Below are positions 38,970 to 51,622 of a stretch of DNA of 64,000 nt, piece by piece. Location: positions 237,042 through 301,041 of the forward strand of contig CAMKWS010000002.1 of the NCBI GenBank assembly GCA_946476985.1. Reading direction: 5' to 3'. The position numbers and the translations under genes are program-made. This DNA comes from an uncultured Acetobacteraceae bacterium. GTDB lineage: Bacteria; Pseudomonadota; Alphaproteobacteria; Acetobacterales; Acetobacteraceae. The notes under the pieces are model-generated. The model worked only from the letters and a program-made list of their open reading frames with translations. It was not told the DNA's origin and made no database searches. How positions within the stretch are numbered: position 1 is the stretch's first letter; each line of letters opens with the position of its first letter.

Positions 38970-40477
38970 GGCATCACCCGTGTGTGAGAAAACCAATGGG
39001 AGACCTCCGCCATCGGTTGGGAGGACAACTCCATCACCGTGTGCGGATACAGCCCGACAAGAAATAAGAGCATGACAAGAAGCAGCAACATCCCTCCTTC
39101 CCGTGGCGAAAGACGCCGTAAGGGGGCATTGCTCACTGGTTTTCCAAAGTAAATTCTTTGCAGAATAATCAATGAGTAAATGGCCGAGAAAAGAAGTCCA
39201 CCTGCCGCACAAATCACAATCCAAGGCGCCTCAGAGAAGCTACCAAAAAGGATCATAAACTCACCGACAAAATTCCCCGTACCCGGCACCCCGCATGATG
39301 CCATGAGTAAAATCAGAGAATAACCAGACATAGACCCCACACGCCCAAATAAACCACTCATCTGGCGCATGTCGCGCGTATGCGTCCGCTCATAAATCTG
39401 CCCGCACACAATAAATAAACCGGCCGCAGAAAAAGCATGAGCAACCATCATCACCACAACCCCTTGCAGGGCGAGGTGGCTCCCGGCGTAAATACCCACC
39501 AAGCCAAACCCCATATGTGAGATGCTGGAACACGCAACTAGTCTCTTAATATCCGTCTGAGAGAAAGCAATAATTGCACCGTAATAGATGCTCACCACAC
39601 CAAATATCATGGCAATAGGTGCAAACTGAGCCGAAGCCGCCGGAAATAATGGCAGCGCAAAACGCAGCAAACCATAAGCTGCCGTTTTGATCAAAATCCC
39701 CGCAAGATCGACCGACCCTGCCGTAGGCGCCTGCCCATGTGCATCTGGTAGCCAACCATGCAATGGCACCACAGGCAATTTCACCGCAAAAGCGACAAAG
39801 AAACCTAGCATCAGGATCATGCTTAATGCAGGGCTCATCTCCGTGCCCCACAACTGCATGTAGTTAAATGTTATCTCATGCGTTTGGGTATAATGCACAT
39901 ATACCAGCCCCAAAATGGCCAACAGCATGAGTAACCCACTGGCCTGCGTATAGATGAAGAATTTAGTCGCAGCCTGCACACGAGTTTTATACGGGCTATC
40001 ATGCCCCCACAGTGCGATGAGAAAAAACATCGGCACCAACATAACTTCCCAAAATGAGAAGAAAAGAAACAAATCAACAGCTAAGAAAACGCCACAAACA
40101 GCTCCAATGATCCACATTAGATTAAGGTGGAAGAACCCCACTCTCTGTGTCACTTCTCGCCACGAACATAATACAGCAAACACACCTACAAAGCCGGTTA
40201 GACCAACCATCAATAAAGATAAGCCATCTACCGCAAGGCTGAAGGTAATTCCCAAACGAGGAACCCAAGGCAAAGTAACAGCCATTGCCCAGCGAGGATA
40301 ATCCCCAATGGTTTGTAAATGATAATGCCCCCGCACAAACAAAAGAATGGACACACAAAACACAAGTGAAGTCGTAATAAGAGCAATAAACCGCGGGATT
40401 GCGGGGCCTAAACGCTCAGCACACCAACATAACAATCCGCCAATAAAAGGTATGATAAGAAGCCAGAGTAGCAGCAT
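38966..40477 (-). CDS. nuoM: NADH-quinone oxidoreductase subunit M
   Basis: A proton-pumping antiporter-like subunit of complex I, 503 residues. It shows the channel motif AVKLPVVPLHGWLPDAHGQAPTAGSVDLAGILIKTAAYGLLRF and SISHMGFGLVG. Membrane Glu and Lys expected for the proton path are visible. Spaced 4 bp after nuoL and overlapping nuoN by 4 nt, so tightly coupled. Confidence 0.96.
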   Translation of the reverse strand: MLLLWLLIIPFIGGLLCWCAERLGPAIPRFIALITTSLVFCVSILLFVRGHYHLQTIGDYPRWAMAVTLPWVPRLGITFSLAVDGLSLLMVGLTGFVGVFAVLCSWREVTQRVGFFHLNLMWIIGAVCGVFLAVDLFLFFSFWEVMLVPMFFLIALWGHDSPYKTRVQAATKFFIYTQASGLLMLLAILGLVYVHYTQTHEITFNYMQLWGTEMSPALSMILMLGFFVAFAVKLPVVPLHGWLPDAHGQAPTAGSVDLAGILIKTAAYGLLRFALPLFPAASAQFAPIAMIFGVVSIYYGAIIAFSQTDIKRLVACSSISHMGFGLVGIYAGSHLALQGVVVMMVAHAFSAAGLFIVCGQIYERTHTRDMRQMSGLFGRVGSMSGYSLILLMASCGVPGTGNFVGEFMILFGSFSEAPWIVICAAGGLLFSAIYSLIILQRIYFGKPVSNAPLRRLSPREGGMLLLLVMLLFLVGLYPHTVMELSSQPMAEVSHWFSHTRVMP

Positions 40478-40481
40478 GATT

Positions 40482-42446
40482 TTATCCCAATGTCAGAATA
40501 AGCAGAATGCAGGCCGCCCCAGCAAGGAAGAAGACTGCGTAATGACGAAGGAGACCATTTTGCGTGCGAGATAATGTCCTACTCCCTAAGCGCGTCACCG
40601 CTGGGAGGAAGTCCATAGCAAGGTCGATCCAATCCGCCCTGTGGCCTCTATGAGGCCAGGCCAGCGCTCCACCACGCCACTTAGCCAGCCAATCCTTAAA
40701 CCACTGCGGACAATGCGGTAGGGTGATAAAGAGAAAACTACGAACAAAGAGCCTGTCATATAGGGCATCAAACCCACAGGCATGGCTCAGAAACGTCCAC
40801 ACTGCCCTGCCGGGGCGTGTCCTCACAACAGCCTTAATAAGACGCCGCTCCCCACTAAAGAGCAGCAGTGCCACGCCTATTCCAGCAAGCCCTACACATG
40901 ATGCAACAACCATATGCAAAAGCTCTACCGCCTCTGGCCAACTTTGCAGAATAACAGCGGGCAATACCTTTTCTACCGGAGGGTGAATGAGCGCACCGAT
41001 GCCCGTTGCCAAGATACATAAACACACAAGCGGGAAATGATGCATCCATCCCGAAGGAACCTCCACCGGATGAGATGAATGAGCCGGACGACCATAAAAC
41101 ACAAGAATGATAAGACGAGCCGTATAAAGCCCGGTTAAAAACGCTCCGACTAGCCCCGCTGCCCATAACCCATAATGCCCAGACGCAAAGCTCTGCCACA
41201 AAATCGCATCTTTAGAATAAAAGCCCGCCGTAACAACTGGTAATGCCGCTAATGACGCTCCACCAATCATAAAGCTCGCCCATGGAAGACGTAACCTTTT
41301 CGCCAGCCCTCCCATCTGGGTAATATCCTGCTCATGATGGCACGCCACAATCACCGATCCAGATGCCAAGAAGAGCAACGCTTTGAAGAAAGCATGCGTC
41401 ATGAGATGGAACAAAGCTGCTCGCCATGCCCCACAACCCAATGCAACAAACATGTAGCCTAACTGGCTCATCGTTGAATAAGCCAGTATTCTCTTAATAT
41501 CCCGCTGGGCAAGGGCAATAAACCCGGCCATAACAAGCGTCACCGCCCCAACAACGCCCACCATATTCAACGCAAATGGGGCCAATAAATATAGCCCATG
41601 CAGCCGTGCAATAAGATACACACCCGCTGTGACCATTGTTGCAGCATGTATCAAAGCAGAAACAGGCGTTGGCCCGGCCATAGCGTCGGCTAACCATGTT
41701 TGCAGAGGTAATTGAGCGGACTTCCCTACAGCTCCCCCCAATATCAACAGAGCTATCACTTCCACCATGACATCATGCTTATGCCAGACTTCTGCTGCTC
41801 GAAGGGGGATTTCCCCCATATCTAACGTTCCCAGCGCACAGAAGATCATAAACATCGCCACAGCGAGGAAGATGTCTCCCAAACGGGTCATGATAAAAGC
41901 TTTAAACGCCGCCCATGTTTTCATGGCGTCTCGATGGTAATAGCCAATCAACAAATAACTACATACACCAACACCTTCCCACCCGAAGAACATCACCAAC
42001 ATATTGCCGCCTAGCACCAGCAGCAGCATGGCAAAGACGAACAAATTCATGCAGGCAAAAAAGCGTGTGAAGAGATAACCAGGGTTCGCTTTACGGTCCT
42101 CTAGCATGTACCACGCTGCAAATAGGTGGATAAGCGCCCCCACACCCGTAATAACGCTCACCATCGTCAAGGAGAGACCATCTAACCTCAAAACAAATGG
42201 GATGAAGAAAGACGCCCCCTTCCCACCTATTAAAGGCATGGTATCTGCCATCCATGTCCATAATGTCTGGCTCCACCCAGCACCTTGACTATGGAATAGC
42301 CAACACACATCCACCACAGCGACCATCACGGCCGCCAAGGTTACCGACCCAACACCAATAACCCCCGCCAATGCACGCGGCATATGGCGAAAGATCATCA
42401 ATAACAACGCCCCAACCAGTGGGAAGAGCAGAATAAAGGCTAACAT
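40482..42446 (-). CDS. nuoL: NADH-quinone oxidoreductase subunit L
   Basis: The largest antiporter-like subunit of complex I, 654 residues, carrying the long lateral helix at its C-terminus. Seen: LFAWYMLEDRKANPGYLFTRFFACMNLFVFAMLLLVL, GWEGVGVCSYLLIGYY, and the channel segment GGAVGKSAQLPLQTWLADAMAGPTPVSALIHAATMVTAGVYL. Length is a little above E. coli NuoL (613). Six bp after nuoK. Confidence 0.96.
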   Translation of the reverse strand: MLAFILLFPLVGALLLMIFRHMPRALAGVIGVGSVTLAAVMVAVVDVCWLFHSQGAGWSQTLWTWMADTMPLIGGKGASFFIPFVLRLDGLSLTMVSVITGVGALIHLFAAWYMLEDRKANPGYLFTRFFACMNLFVFAMLLLVLGGNMLVMFFGWEGVGVCSYLLIGYYHRDAMKTWAAFKAFIMTRLGDIFLAVAMFMIFCALGTLDMGEIPLRAAEVWHKHDVMVEVIALLILGGAVGKSAQLPLQTWLADAMAGPTPVSALIHAATMVTAGVYLIARLHGLYLLAPFALNMVGVVGAVTLVMAGFIALAQRDIKRILAYSTMSQLGYMFVALGCGAWRAALFHLMTHAFFKALLFLASGSVIVACHHEQDITQMGGLAKRLRLPWASFMIGGASLAALPVVTAGFYSKDAILWQSFASGHYGLWAAGLVGAFLTGLYTARLIILVFYGRPAHSSHPVEVPSGWMHHFPLVCLCILATGIGALIHPPVEKVLPAVILQSWPEAVELLHMVVASCVGLAGIGVALLLFSGERRLIKAVVRTRPGRAVWTFLSHACGFDALYDRLFVRSFLFITLPHCPQWFKDWLAKWRGGALAWPHRGHRADWIDLAMDFLPAVTRLGSRTLSRTQNGLLRHYAVFFLAGAACILLILTLG

Positions 42447-42452
42447 GATCGT

Positions 42453-42761
42453 CTATCCTTTCATCCGGCTCAGCGCATCAATATTAAGCGTACGGCAGCG
42501 TTTATGAAGCTGGATCAGAAGGGCGAGACCAATGGTCGTCTCAGCTGCAGCAAGAGTAATGATAAACACATACATCACCTGCCCTTCTGCCTGATGCCAT
42601 GCCGAACCTGCGATGATAAATGCCAGAGCAACCGCATTCAGCATGACCTCTAAACAAATCAACATAAACAACATGTTCCGCCGTATCACGAGCCCAACAG
42701 CACCAATGAGAAATAGAAGAAATGCCAGCACCAATCCGTGATCTACCGTTACAGCACTCAT
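42453..42761 (-). CDS. nuoK: NADH-quinone oxidoreductase subunit K
   Basis: A small membrane subunit, 102 residues with three helices, starting at ATG 42761 ([20 protein letters not shown]), which overlaps the nuoJ stop as ATGA. Conserved membrane Glu residues are present in [16 protein letters not shown] and [12 protein letters not shown], part of the proton path between quinone site and antiporters. An upstream in-frame ATG at 42788 would lie inside nuoJ. Confidence 0.96.
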   Translation of the reverse strand: MSAVTVDHGLVLAFLLFLIGAVGLVIRRNMLFMLICLEVMLNAVALAFIIAGSAWHQAEGQVMYVFIITLAAAETTIGLALLIQLHKRCRTLNIDALSRMKG

Positions 42762-43378
42762 GAGCTTGCCTCCTCTTTCATCTCGCATCTCGCAGCCGAA
42801 TGCACCTCTTCCGCCTCTGACTGCCCCTGCGATACAATCTCATTTATGAAACTTGGTTCCCTCAAAATCGGGGAGGCAGCGATATCGTCACTTCGTTTGC
42901 CAATATGCGAGGCCACAATAAGCGCCGCTAACAAAAGAAATGCGGCTAACTCCACCAACAAAATATAAGGACCAAACAATAAAAGCCCGACCTGTTCCGG
43001 AGCCTGCTGCCCATTGCCTAAAAGAAGGCCTACATGCCCTCTCTCCAAAAGGAGGTCACTTAAACAAACAAACAACATGACCGCCAAACACAGCGGGAAA
43101 CCCCATATGATAGGCGACTTCCAAGAGCGCTTTCCGCTGTGTTCATGGGGAAGATTAAGCATCATCACCACAAAGACGAACAGCACCATCACCGCACCGG
43201 CATAAACAATAACCTCCAACGCAGCAGCAAAAGGTGCCCCTAAACCATAAAACACCACGGCTATCGCCAACAAAGACGCCACAAGATTAAGTAAAGCCCG
43301 CACTGGCCGGTGCTCCAACACCGCACCTAATGCCCCAGCCAAAGCAACCAGTGCGGGTATGTAGAAAGAAAACAGCAT
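42758..43378 (-). CDS. nuoJ: NADH-quinone oxidoreductase subunit J
   Basis: A membrane subunit of about 206 residues with five helices. I start at ATG 43378 ([20 protein letters not shown]), 13 bp after nuoI; longer starts would overlap nuoI without conservation. Seen: [22 protein letters not shown] with the pi-bulge-type Tyr/Gly. The last about 40 residues are hydrophilic and rich in Glu/Ser, a slightly long tail. GGGGGA lies before the ATG. Confidence 0.94.
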   Translation of the reverse strand: MLFSFYIPALVALAGALGAVLEHRPVRALLNLVASLLAIAVVFYGLGAPFAAALEVIVYAGAVMVLFVFVVMMLNLPHEHSGKRSWKSPIIWGFPLCLAVMLFVCLSDLLLERGHVGLLLGNGQQAPEQVGLLLFGPYILLVELAAFLLLAALIVASHIGKRSDDIAASPILREPSFINEIVSQGQSEAEEVHSAARCEMKEEASS

Positions 43379-43391
43379 CACAACATCCCCC

Positions 43392-43967
43392 TCACGGCAG
43401 CAACGAACGTGTATCGACAGGGCTTTGCGGGGCATCATCCCCTTCTGCCCATTGCGCCCCAAACTCAGCTGAGGCACGGCCAATATGCGTGCGGAAACTG
43501 TAACTATGATCTTTGCCCGTCCCGGAAATCAGGAGATCTTCCTTCTCTAAGACAAGATCTTCCCGCCGATATTCCCCAAGTTCAAAATCTGGCGTTAGCT
43601 GAATGGCTGATGTCGGACAGGCTTCTTCACATAACCCGCAAAACACACAACGAGACATGTTGAGACGAAAGAATTTAGCAAACCATTGCCCACTCTCACG
43701 CTCTTCTTGTTGCAAGGCGATGCAATCCACCGGGCACACCACAGCGCAAAGGCCACAACCTACACACCGCTCCACCCCATTGGGGTCTCGTGTTAAAACA
43801 GGCCGCCCACGATAACGTGGTGCAAGATCTGGCTTTTCTTCCGGATACAACAATGTCTGCCGCTTACGTGCAGCATGAAGAAAGACCATGCCGATCGTCC
43901 GCACTTGCGTCACTGCGCCAACACACAGCCCCTTAAGGTTGACACAATATTGCACTAATGCTCTCAT
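43392..43967 (-). CDS. nuoI: NADH-quinone oxidoreductase subunit I
   Basis: A 191-residue peripheral-arm subunit with two 4Fe-4S clusters (N6a and N6b), shown by [12 protein letters not shown] and [12 protein letters not shown]. It bridges NuoG clusters to N2 on NuoB. An N-terminal helix lies along the membrane. It overlaps nuoH by 4 nt (ATGA). Confidence 0.97.
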   Translation of the reverse strand: MRALVQYCVNLKGLCVGAVTQVRTIGMVFLHAARKRQTLLYPEEKPDLAPRYRGRPVLTRDPNGVERCVGCGLCAVVCPVDCIALQQEERESGQWFAKFFRLNMSRCVFCGLCEEACPTSAIQLTPDFELGEYRREDLVLEKEDLLISGTGKDHSYSFRTHIGRASAEFGAQWAEGDDAPQSPVDTRSLLP

Positions 43968-44977
43968 GCTGCCCCTCCTACCCAGAGCAATACGGCACCG
44001 GTAATTATTAAATTTACCAAGGTAAGCGGCAGGAGATATTGCCAGCTTAAGATCATCACTTGGTCATAGCGTGGCCGCGGAACAGAAGCCCGAATAAGAA
44101 TGAAGAACAACATGAAAGCCCCTGTTTTCAATGCAAACCATACAAATGGAGGCACAACTGAAAACGGCCCTAACCAGCCACCAAAGAATAAGGTAACAAT
44201 CATGGCGGAGATCAAAATAATACCGACATACTCTCCGACAAAGAACATGCCCCACTTCATGCCGCCATATTCAATATGATACCCATCAGCGAGCTCTTGC
44301 TCTGCTTCTGGCTGATCAAACGGATGCCTATGCACAACAGCAATCCCCGCAATAAGGAAAGCTATAAACCCAAAAAATTGCGGGATAATATTCCACAACC
44401 CCTGCTGTGAAAGCACAATCGTTCGTAAGTCGAACGAGCCAGCCCTTGCGACAACTCCCATCATAGAAAGCCCAAGGAATACCTCGTAAGACAAGCTCTG
44501 CGCTGCGCTGCGAGCTACGCCAAGTAGCGCGTATTTATTGCCACTGGCATACCCCCCCAGCAGCACGGCATACACAGCTAACCCCGCCATCGCCATAAAG
44601 AACAATACGCCGATATTCAGGTCCGCTACACCAAGGTCTGGCGTAACGGGGATCACCATAAAAGCTAAGATCATCGTGCCCATCGCTACAAGCGGAGCAA
44701 GGACAAAAAGAAACTTATCTGCAAATGGAGGGATCCAATCTTCTTTAAAGAAGATCTTCAGCATATCCGCCACAAGCTGAAACAGCCCAAACGGCCCCAC
44801 GCGGTTCGGGCCATAGCGGTCTTGCCACAACCCTAAAACCCGGCGTTCTACAAGGCTCATATACGCCCCGCAAATCACCACCCCAAAGAGGACGATCAAA
44901 GCCTTACCGATCCCCCATGCAATGCTCATAAGCTGCGGTAAAATGGCCTGCACGGCAGGAAGAGAGAACACGCTCAT
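43964..44977 (-). CDS. nuoH: NADH-quinone oxidoreductase subunit H
   Basis: A 337-residue membrane subunit that forms the quinone chamber with NuoB and NuoD. Seen: [40 protein letters not shown] (the most conserved part of the family) and [31 protein letters not shown] with the acidic residues of the E-channel. Overlaps nuoG and nuoI by 4 nt on each side. Confidence 0.97.
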   Translation of the reverse strand: MSVFSLPAVQAILPQLMSIAWGIGKALIVLFGVVICGAYMSLVERRVLGLWQDRYGPNRVGPFGLFQLVADMLKIFFKEDWIPPFADKFLFVLAPLVAMGTMILAFMVIPVTPDLGVADLNIGVLFFMAMAGLAVYAVLLGGYASGNKYALLGVARSAAQSLSYEVFLGLSMMGVVARAGSFDLRTIVLSQQGLWNIIPQFFGFIAFLIAGIAVVHRHPFDQPEAEQELADGYHIEYGGMKWGMFFVGEYVGIILISAMIVTLFFGGWLGPFSVVPPFVWFALKTGAFMLFFILIRASVPRPRYDQVMILSWQYLLPLTLVNLIITGAVLLWVGGAA

Positions 44978-47868
44978 GGCCGCCCCTCCTCACATAAAGG
45001 CGCAGCAACACGCTCTAATGAGACCCTCTGCCGCCCCCAAAAACGTGGCACCCCGCCTAAACCAACAGGCAAACCAACCTGCCCGCGGCCTAATGTCTCA
45101 CTAAAACGGCATGGAAGAATAAGAGACTGTGTTCCACAGCTTAAGCAAAGAGACGCCCCTTCTGCTAAATCATCCCCAAAACGCTCATGTGCCTCTTGCT
45201 CATTAAGCAGCACATAAGGGCTCTCACAGCGTTGCGCAAAAAGAGGGGAACGTGCGCTCAGCTCCTCACTCCCAAAGAGATGATAAAGCGGCACAACTTC
45301 AAGCCCTTCACCCTCATCTTTATCAGCAAAAGCGGCATGGTCCACACTACCGGCCACCCCACCCTCAGAAAGACTATCCTTTAACAGTTCATCCTCATCA
45401 CACCCGCAGAGCAAAACATTCTTAGGGCGCTTAGCAAACAGGCGTACACCAAGTTCACCTCCTTTTAAGGGCCCTCCAGGTGTTGTTTGATACGCAATCC
45501 ACGCTTGGGGAGAATTCCACCCCGGTTGCCATGCAAAAGGATGCACAGCTCCCCCTTCGGTCCCGCTATAGCCCTCCATTGTGGCACTTAACCCGCTCCC
45601 AGATTTCTGGTGGTAACCTTTATCCCATACTGAAAGATTGGCCCGCTCTGCCGTGCGCCCACTCGCCCGAGGGGATTGCCTTGCTAACCGCTCACCCGCA
45701 ACAGGAGCGTAACATTGTTTACTCAGCCCTCGCCCTGCGGCAAAAATAGGATGGTCCACCACCAATTCATTATAAAGGGCTTCTTCATCACACGCCGTAT
45801 CACAGCCTTGCGGCATATCCGCTTGGCGGGCTCTGATATCTGCAGCCCATTTATAGAATGGACGGATCTCATCTTCTCCCGCCATCGCTGTAGGATCAAA
45901 CACAGCATAAGAGCGCTGCACTCGTCCCTCATAGTTCACATAACTACCATCTTCTTCGGCAAAGCTCGCCGTTGGTAAAACGAGATCCGCCTGTTGCGCA
46001 AAAGAAGTAAACTGATGATCCGCAACAATACACACCTCAAGCTGAGCTAAGCCCTGCTTAAGCTGCACAGGAGAAAATGCTCTTGTCAGGTCATTTTCCA
46101 ACACGAGGAGTGCATCAACTTCACCACGCTGTACGCGCTTCCACGCAGCATCCAGCGACATCCTTCCCATCATAGCGACCCCCATGCCGTTGGCCTCTCG
46201 TGGTAATAACGCAAGGCGTCCCTGTTGTTTCCCCTGTTGGTGCAAAGCAGCGGCACATGCAGCAACTGCTTCTAACAAGGGAAGCGACATCATCGCCTCA
46301 CCGCTGATGAGCACTGGCCGCTCTGCCTTAAGCAAAACCCGTACAGCACAAGCTACCCACGGTTCATCTTCCTCTAGGTCAGACAGTACTGCTTCAGCCG
46401 CATCGCTCTTACTACTCCCCACTGCCACAAGAACCTGTGCAAGCCTCTGAGCCAAAGCAACCAAGTTAGAAGGAGATACATGCGCAGTGTGCAATGCAAC
46501 ATCATCCAGGCGTGTTGCCGCAGGGGATGCAATCATCACGGGGTTTTTTGCTCCCTGCCCAATGCCGGATACCGCCCGTGCCTGCCAGGCAGCCACCCCC
46601 CGCTCTTGCGCTAAAGCAACCTCCCTCTGGCGGGCTGCCTGTCTTACAGCGAGTGCCATACGTGCTGCTGTTTGGGTAAGGTCTTCACCAAATATGATGA
46701 CGGCATCACTTTGCTCGACCTCTTCAATCGTTGGGCTAGGCAAAGGAGCAACCTGCAACATACGCGCCATAAATCTCAGGCGTTTAAGCTCCTCCTCTGG
46801 CACACCAGATGAAAAATGCTCCTCACCTACAAGACGCTCTAGCGCATGGTTATTTTCTAAACTTGCACGAGGGGACCCAATCGCAATGACACGCTCTGCT
46901 GCAATTTTCTCAGCTAATTTGGTTGAGAGGTCCGCTAATACAGCTTCACTACCATTCCTCTCTTGCAACGAATGCCACTCGCTCCCATGTGCCGCATATA
47001 TCTTACGCGGGCGATCTTTCCGGTTTACATAGCCTGTGCCGAAGCGGCCTCTATCACACAAAAAATAACCATTTATGGTGCTATTATAGCGGTTTTCCAC
47101 CCGCCGCAGCGTGCCATAACGCTCCCCTGCGCTAATAGCACAACCAACCGCACAGCCTTGGCAAATCCCCGGCCCATAGCGAAGGTCCCATTTACGAGTG
47201 AACTGCCCCTCATAAGCCTTATCAGTAAAAACACCTGTTGGGCATATTTCAGTTAAGTTACCCGCAAACTCACTCTCCAAAACGCCATCTGTCTCACGAC
47301 CAAAGAACAACCGGTCCCGAGAACCAAAAACACCGAGATCTGTGCCTCCGGCATAGTCCTGATAATAACGCACACAACGGTAACAGCCGATACAGCGATT
47401 CATCTCATGAGCTACAAAAGGGCCAAGATTCTGGCTTGTATAATACCGCTTGCCAAAACGATAAGCCCGCTGCCCGTGGCCCGTCATCATAATCATATCT
47501 TGCAGCTGGCACTGCCCCCCTTCCGAGCAAACAGGACAATCATGCGGGTGGTTTGCCATCAACCATTCCGCTACCTGCTTACGAAAGGCCGTAGCGTCTT
47601 CATCTTCAATCGAAATCCACGCTTTATGCTCTGGCCCGTGACGCAACGCTGCTTTGGCATCTGTCATACAGGCCATAACCAGCATGCCACGTTTATCAGA
47701 CTCATCTTTATGCAATTTCACCGCACATTGGCGGCATGAGCCAACACTCCCTAAAGCCGGGTGCCAGCAAAAATAAGGGATATCCAACCCAAGAGAGAGA
47801 CAGGCCTCTAGCAAATTGCCAGCCCCATCTACTTCATAGGTTTTCCCATCTATATGGATACTTGCCAT
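44974..47868 (-). CDS. nuoG: NADH-quinone oxidoreductase subunit G
   Basis: A 964-residue peripheral subunit with many clusters. Seen: 2Fe-2S N1b ([20 protein letters not shown]), N5 with His ligand ([14 protein letters not shown]), N4-type [11 protein letters not shown] with a later CPTG, and N7 ligands [15 protein letters not shown] with a later Cys. The N7 site is kept in E. coli-type enzymes. A molybdopterin-oxidoreductase-like domain follows. It is somewhat longer than E. coli NuoG (908). It lies 63 bp after nuoF, the largest gap inside the operon. Confidence 0.96.
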   Translation of the reverse strand: MASIHIDGKTYEVDGAGNLLEACLSLGLDIPYFCWHPALGSVGSCRQCAVKLHKDESDKRGMLVMACMTDAKAALRHGPEHKAWISIEDEDATAFRKQVAEWLMANHPHDCPVCSEGGQCQLQDMIMMTGHGQRAYRFGKRYYTSQNLGPFVAHEMNRCIGCYRCVRYYQDYAGGTDLGVFGSRDRLFFGRETDGVLESEFAGNLTEICPTGVFTDKAYEGQFTRKWDLRYGPGICQGCAVGCAISAGERYGTLRRVENRYNSTINGYFLCDRGRFGTGYVNRKDRPRKIYAAHGSEWHSLQERNGSEAVLADLSTKLAEKIAAERVIAIGSPRASLENNHALERLVGEEHFSSGVPEEELKRLRFMARMLQVAPLPSPTIEEVEQSDAVIIFGEDLTQTAARMALAVRQAARQREVALAQERGVAAWQARAVSGIGQGAKNPVMIASPAATRLDDVALHTAHVSPSNLVALAQRLAQVLVAVGSSKSDAAEAVLSDLEEDEPWVACAVRVLLKAERPVLISGEAMMSLPLLEAVAACAAALHQQGKQQGRLALLPREANGMGVAMMGRMSLDAAWKRVQRGEVDALLVLENDLTRAFSPVQLKQGLAQLEVCIVADHQFTSFAQQADLVLPTASFAEEDGSYVNYEGRVQRSYAVFDPTAMAGEDEIRPFYKWAADIRARQADMPQGCDTACDEEALYNELVVDHPIFAAGRGLSKQCYAPVAGERLARQSPRASGRTAERANLSVWDKGYHQKSGSGLSATMEGYSGTEGGAVHPFAWQPGWNSPQAWIAYQTTPGGPLKGGELGVRLFAKRPKNVLLCGCDEDELLKDSLSEGGVAGSVDHAAFADKDEGEGLEVVPLYHLFGSEELSARSPLFAQRCESPYVLLNEQEAHERFGDDLAEGASLCLSCGTQSLILPCRFSETLGRGQVGLPVGLGGVPRFWGRQRVSLERVAAPLCEEGRP

Positions 47869-47931
47869 AATGCGCTGTTCCCCGCCTTACACCGCTATTT
47901 TTCAAGCTATTTTGCCCGATATCTTCCCTTC

Positions 47932-49278
47932 TCATGCGGGTAAGGGCGGGCTACGCGCCAAAGTGGCTTCAAACTCATCCCTAAAAAGGGCCAAAGCACT
48001 TCGCAGCGGCTCTGAGGCTCCCGGGGCCAAACCACAAAAACTCATTCCCGGCTGCAAATGCCCCACAAGTTTCTCAAGCTGTTGGATATCTTCTGCTCTT
48101 CCACGGCCATCCTTCAGGGCGCTCAGCAGCTTTACAGCCCATGCCAACCCCTCACGACATGGCGTGCACCATCCGCAAGATTCACGTGAAAAGAAACTCT
48201 CAATATTATGTAGCAATGCAACCATACTGACACGGTCATCCACTGCTAATGCAAGGGCCGTCCCAAGGCGCAGCCCCTTACGGGCCATACCCGCACTACT
48301 CATAGGCAGATCAAGGTCTTCCGGCAGCAAAAATCCTGTACTCGCCCCACCCGGTTGCCACGCTTTAAGGCGATAACCAGGCCGCATGCCTCCCGCATAA
48401 TCCTCAAATAATTCACGTGCGGATATGCCAAAAGGCACTTCCCAAATGCCAGGGCGGCGTACAGCGCCTGCAAACCCCATCAACTTTGTGCCGCTCTCGC
48501 CACTTTCTGGCCGAGCCAGGGCCTGATACCACTCCGGACCATGCTCCAAAACAACAGGCACATTACAAAGAGTTTCTACGTTATTTACTACCGTTGGCCG
48601 GCCCCATGCCCCCGCTTGCCCAGGAAAAGGCGGCTTCGCCCTAGGGTTGGCACGTCGGCCTTCTAACGCATTAAGAAGAGCGGTTTCCTCCCCGCAAATA
48701 TAGCGCCCAGCGCCCACATGAAGCTGAAGGTCAAAACTATAATCTGTCCCAGCAATATGAGCGCCAAGGAGGCCCGCCTCACGTGCTTCACCTATGGCAC
48801 GCTCCACGACGCGAGCCGCATGCACATATTCCCCACGCAAGAAAATAAACCCTCGCACGGCTTGGTTGGCATATCCAGCAAGGATCATCCCCTCAATCAA
48901 TAGATGGGGGAGCTGCTCTAGCAACATCCTGTCTTTAAAAGTATTAGGCTCCATCTCATCTGCATTGCAGACAAGATATGCAGCTGGGATGCCCTCGCCC
49001 CGGGCAGTGAGTGACCACTTAATACCCGCTAAAAATCCTGCACCCCCCCGCCCTTTTAATCCTGCCTCTTTTACGCAACGGCAAATATCCTCGGGCGTTT
49101 TATGCGCAAGCTGCGTCTCAGCAACACGATACCCACCTTTTTGGCGATATTCATCTAACCAAACGGTTTGGCCGTCATCACGTAACCGCCATGTTAATGG
49201 GTGTGTTTCTGCCGTACGAGGCACCTGATTCACCCGCCCAAAAGACGGCATGCGTTGAGAAAAGACTGCCGGTTTCAT
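47932..49278 (-). CDS. nuoF: NADH-quinone oxidoreductase subunit F
   Basis: A 448-residue subunit that binds NADH and FMN. Seen: [17 protein letters not shown] (NADH/FMN loop), [35 protein letters not shown], and N3 cluster ligands [12 protein letters not shown] with a distal Cys in FCGLAPGA. It overlaps nuoE by 4 nt. Confidence 0.97.
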   Translation of the reverse strand: MKPAVFSQRMPSFGRVNQVPRTAETHPLTWRLRDDGQTVWLDEYRQKGGYRVAETQLAHKTPEDICRCVKEAGLKGRGGAGFLAGIKWSLTARGEGIPAAYLVCNADEMEPNTFKDRMLLEQLPHLLIEGMILAGYANQAVRGFIFLRGEYVHAARVVERAIGEAREAGLLGAHIAGTDYSFDLQLHVGAGRYICGEETALLNALEGRRANPRAKPPFPGQAGAWGRPTVVNNVETLCNVPVVLEHGPEWYQALARPESGESGTKLMGFAGAVRRPGIWEVPFGISARELFEDYAGGMRPGYRLKAWQPGGASTGFLLPEDLDLPMSSAGMARKGLRLGTALALAVDDRVSMVALLHNIESFFSRESCGWCTPCREGLAWAVKLLSALKDGRGRAEDIQQLEKLVGHLQPGMSFCGLAPGASEPLRSALALFRDEFEATLARSPPLPA

Positions 49279-49826
49279 ACATATTCCTCCAGCAAACGCA
49301 TCAAGGCGACTTTGACATCACGCACTCCATGCTCTGCACCGCCATCTCCATCACGTAACGGACCACCACCATCGCCTTCTGGAAACAAAGAAGAGACACC
49401 ATGAATGTCATCATCAATCATAAAAGCAGGCCCCTTATCGCAATGGCCAAGACAGCACACAGGCAAAAGGGTAAAGCGGCCATCAGGCGTTGTTTGCCCT
49501 GCATCTATGCCTAGAATTTCCTGAAGTTGAGCAAGCAATGTCTCATGGCCATTAATAAAGCAGGACATGCTGTCACACAGGCGGATCACATGTCGTCCCA
49601 CCTGTTGGCGAAATATTTGGCTATAAAATGTTGCTACACCCTCTACATCTACACTGCTGATCTCCAACAGAGCCGCAATAGCGGGAATAGCCTCATCCGG
49701 CACCCAACCACGGTGGCTTTGCACAATCTTCAGTGCATCAATTGAAGCCGCACGGGGAGAATCATAATGAGCTATTTCAGCCCGAATGGCCTGCTGCTCC
49801 GCCTCACTTAAAAAAGCAATCGCCAT
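49275..49826 (-). CDS. nuoE: NADH-quinone oxidoreductase subunit E
   Basis: A 183-residue thioredoxin-like subunit with 2Fe-2S cluster N1a, whose four cysteines appear in [15 protein letters not shown] and [15 protein letters not shown]. It sits against NuoF. It ends by overlapping nuoF by 4 nt and starts 11 bp after nuoCD. Confidence 0.97.
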   Translation of the reverse strand: MAIAFLSEAEQQAIRAEIAHYDSPRAASIDALKIVQSHRGWVPDEAIPAIAALLEISSVDVEGVATFYSQIFRQQVGRHVIRLCDSMSCFINGHETLLAQLQEILGIDAGQTTPDGRFTLLPVCCLGHCDKGPAFMIDDDIHGVSSLFPEGDGGGPLRDGDGGAEHGVRDVKVALMRLLEEYV

Positions 49827-49837
49827 TACGCCCTCCT

Positions 49838-51622
49838 TTACCGGTCCACATCGGCCATGACGAAGTCAATACTGGCGATATGCGCCACCATATCGGGCAC
49901 AAAACCACCTCTCATCACTTCTGGAATTTGCTGAAGATGGGCAAAGCTCGGGGTTCGGATACGAGTACGATAGCTCATCGTCCCCCCATCAGAGATGATG
50001 TAATAACTATTGAGTCCCTTGGTCGCCTCGATCATCTGCATACTCTCACCCACAGGCATGCGTGCGCCCCATGAGATCTGCTGGAAATGACGGATCAATG
50101 TTTCAATATCCGTCTTCATCCGCTCGCGTGCTGGAGGAGTAGATAGAGGGTGATCTGCCCGAATAGCACCGCTGGGCATATGTTTAAGGCATTGAGCTAT
50201 GATACGCAGGCTCTGACGCATTTCCTCAAGGCGCATCATACCCCGATCAAACACATCCCCATTTTTCCCTAGCGGCACCTCAAAGCTAAAATTCTCATAA
50301 CCGCTATATGGTCTGTCTCGCCGTGCATCGAAATCAAAACCCGTTGCCCGCAAATTAGGCCCCGTTACGCCCCACTCCAATGCTTGCTCTGATGTATATG
50401 CGGCCACATGTTGCGCTCTTTCACGCAAGGTCGCATTTTCCATCATAGTCTTTTGATATTCATCTAACCGCTTAGGCATCCATGCGAGGAAATCTTCCAC
50501 CAACGCATCCCAACCTTTCGGCAGGTCTGCCGCTACACCACCGATGCGGAACCATGCAGGGTGCATTCGAAAGCCAGTGATTGCCTCAATGATTCCGTAA
50601 GCCTTTTGCCGATCCGTAAATGTGAAGAATACCGGCGTCATCGCCCCGAGATCCTGCACATATGTTCCAAAAAACAGAAGATGGCTGGTAATACGGAACA
50701 ACTCTGTGAGCATCACACGAATAGTCTGTGCTCTTTGAGGAACCGGAATATCCCCCAATGCTTCTAACGCAAGAAGATAGGGCAGGTTATTTACAACACC
50801 CCCTGTGTAATCAATGCGATCTGTATAGGGGATATAGCTGTGCCATGACTGCCGCTCAGCCATTTTTTCAGCCCCACGGTGGTGGTATCCAATATCCGGC
50901 ACACAATCGAGCACCTCCTCCCCGTCAAGCTGCAATACAAGACGGAATGCCCCATGGGCTGAGGGATGGTTCGGCCCGAAATTAAGGAACATATAGTCAC
51001 GCTGCCCATTCCCACGGGCAAGCCCCCATTCCTCTGGGACAAAACGCAATTGCGCCTGCTGCTCATCTTGCTTTCGAGGGGTAAGAATATAGGGGCCATG
51101 CTCCGTAGCACGTGCCGCATAATCCTTCCTTAGAGGATGCCCCTGCCATCCCGGCGGCATGAGCAACCGTTTAAGGCAGGGATGCCCCTCAAACACGATA
51201 CCAAACATGTCGTAAACTTCACGTTCATACCAGTTTGCGGCAGGCCAGATCGCTGTAATAGATGGTAACTTAGGCGCAGCCTCATCTACCCCCACTTTTA
51301 TCATCAAGTCTCGCCCTGTACGGAGTGATACAAGCTGATAAAAAACACTAAAACCAACCTGCCCCAGCCCTGTAGGACGATGTCTCCGCAAGCGTTCATC
51401 TACCGCATGCAGGTCAAACAGCATGTCAAACCCATGCTCTGACCGCCGTAAAAAACGCATCACATCCAGCAACTTCCCTTGCGGAAGCCACAGCGTTTCC
51501 ATCGATGTTCCAGCGGGCTCGTGATGGAATATTTCTTTTCCAAAATAACTAAAAACTGCATCCACTGCGGGGCTAACACTCACAGCCTCTAAAGGCTTCT
51601 CAACACATATATCAGAGCGCAT
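49838..51622 (-). CDS. nuoCD: NADH-quinone oxidoreductase fused subunit C/D
   Basis: A 594-residue fusion of NuoC (about 1-185, with [40 protein letters not shown]) and NuoD (about 205-594, beginning [27 protein letters not shown] and ending FVMADVDR). The D part shapes the quinone site with a conserved His/Tyr-type loop (GPNHPSAHG). Separate nuoC and nuoD are the alphaproteobacterial norm; the fusion is typical of gammaproteobacteria. Overlaps nuoB by 11 nt. Confidence 0.97.
   Translation of the reverse strand: MRSDICVEKPLEAVSVSPAVDAVFSYFGKEIFHHEPAGTSMETLWLPQGKLLDVMRFLRRSEHGFDMLFDLHAVDERLRRHRPTGLGQVGFSVFYQLVSLRTGRDLMIKVGVDEAAPKLPSITAIWPAANWYEREVYDMFGIVFEGHPCLKRLLMPPGWQGHPLRKDYAARATEHGPYILTPRKQDEQQAQLRFVPEEWGLARGNGQRDYMFLNFGPNHPSAHGAFRLVLQLDGEEVLDCVPDIGYHHRGAEKMAERQSWHSYIPYTDRIDYTGGVVNNLPYLLALEALGDIPVPQRAQTIRVMLTELFRITSHLLFFGTYVQDLGAMTPVFFTFTDRQKAYGIIEAITGFRMHPAWFRIGGVAADLPKGWDALVEDFLAWMPKRLDEYQKTMMENATLRERAQHVAAYTSEQALEWGVTGPNLRATGFDFDARRDRPYSGYENFSFEVPLGKNGDVFDRGMMRLEEMRQSLRIIAQCLKHMPSGAIRADHPLSTPPARERMKTDIETLIRHFQQISWGARMPVGESMQMIEATKGLNSYYIISDGGTMSYRTRIRTPSFAHLQQIPEVMRGGFVPDMVAHIASIDFVMADVDR

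Noticed and set aside
38970..39224. Longer NuoN start inside nuoM
   Set aside because: The extra 85 residues are not membrane-like and overlap nuoM. ATG 38969 gives the usual ATGA overlap and family N-terminus.
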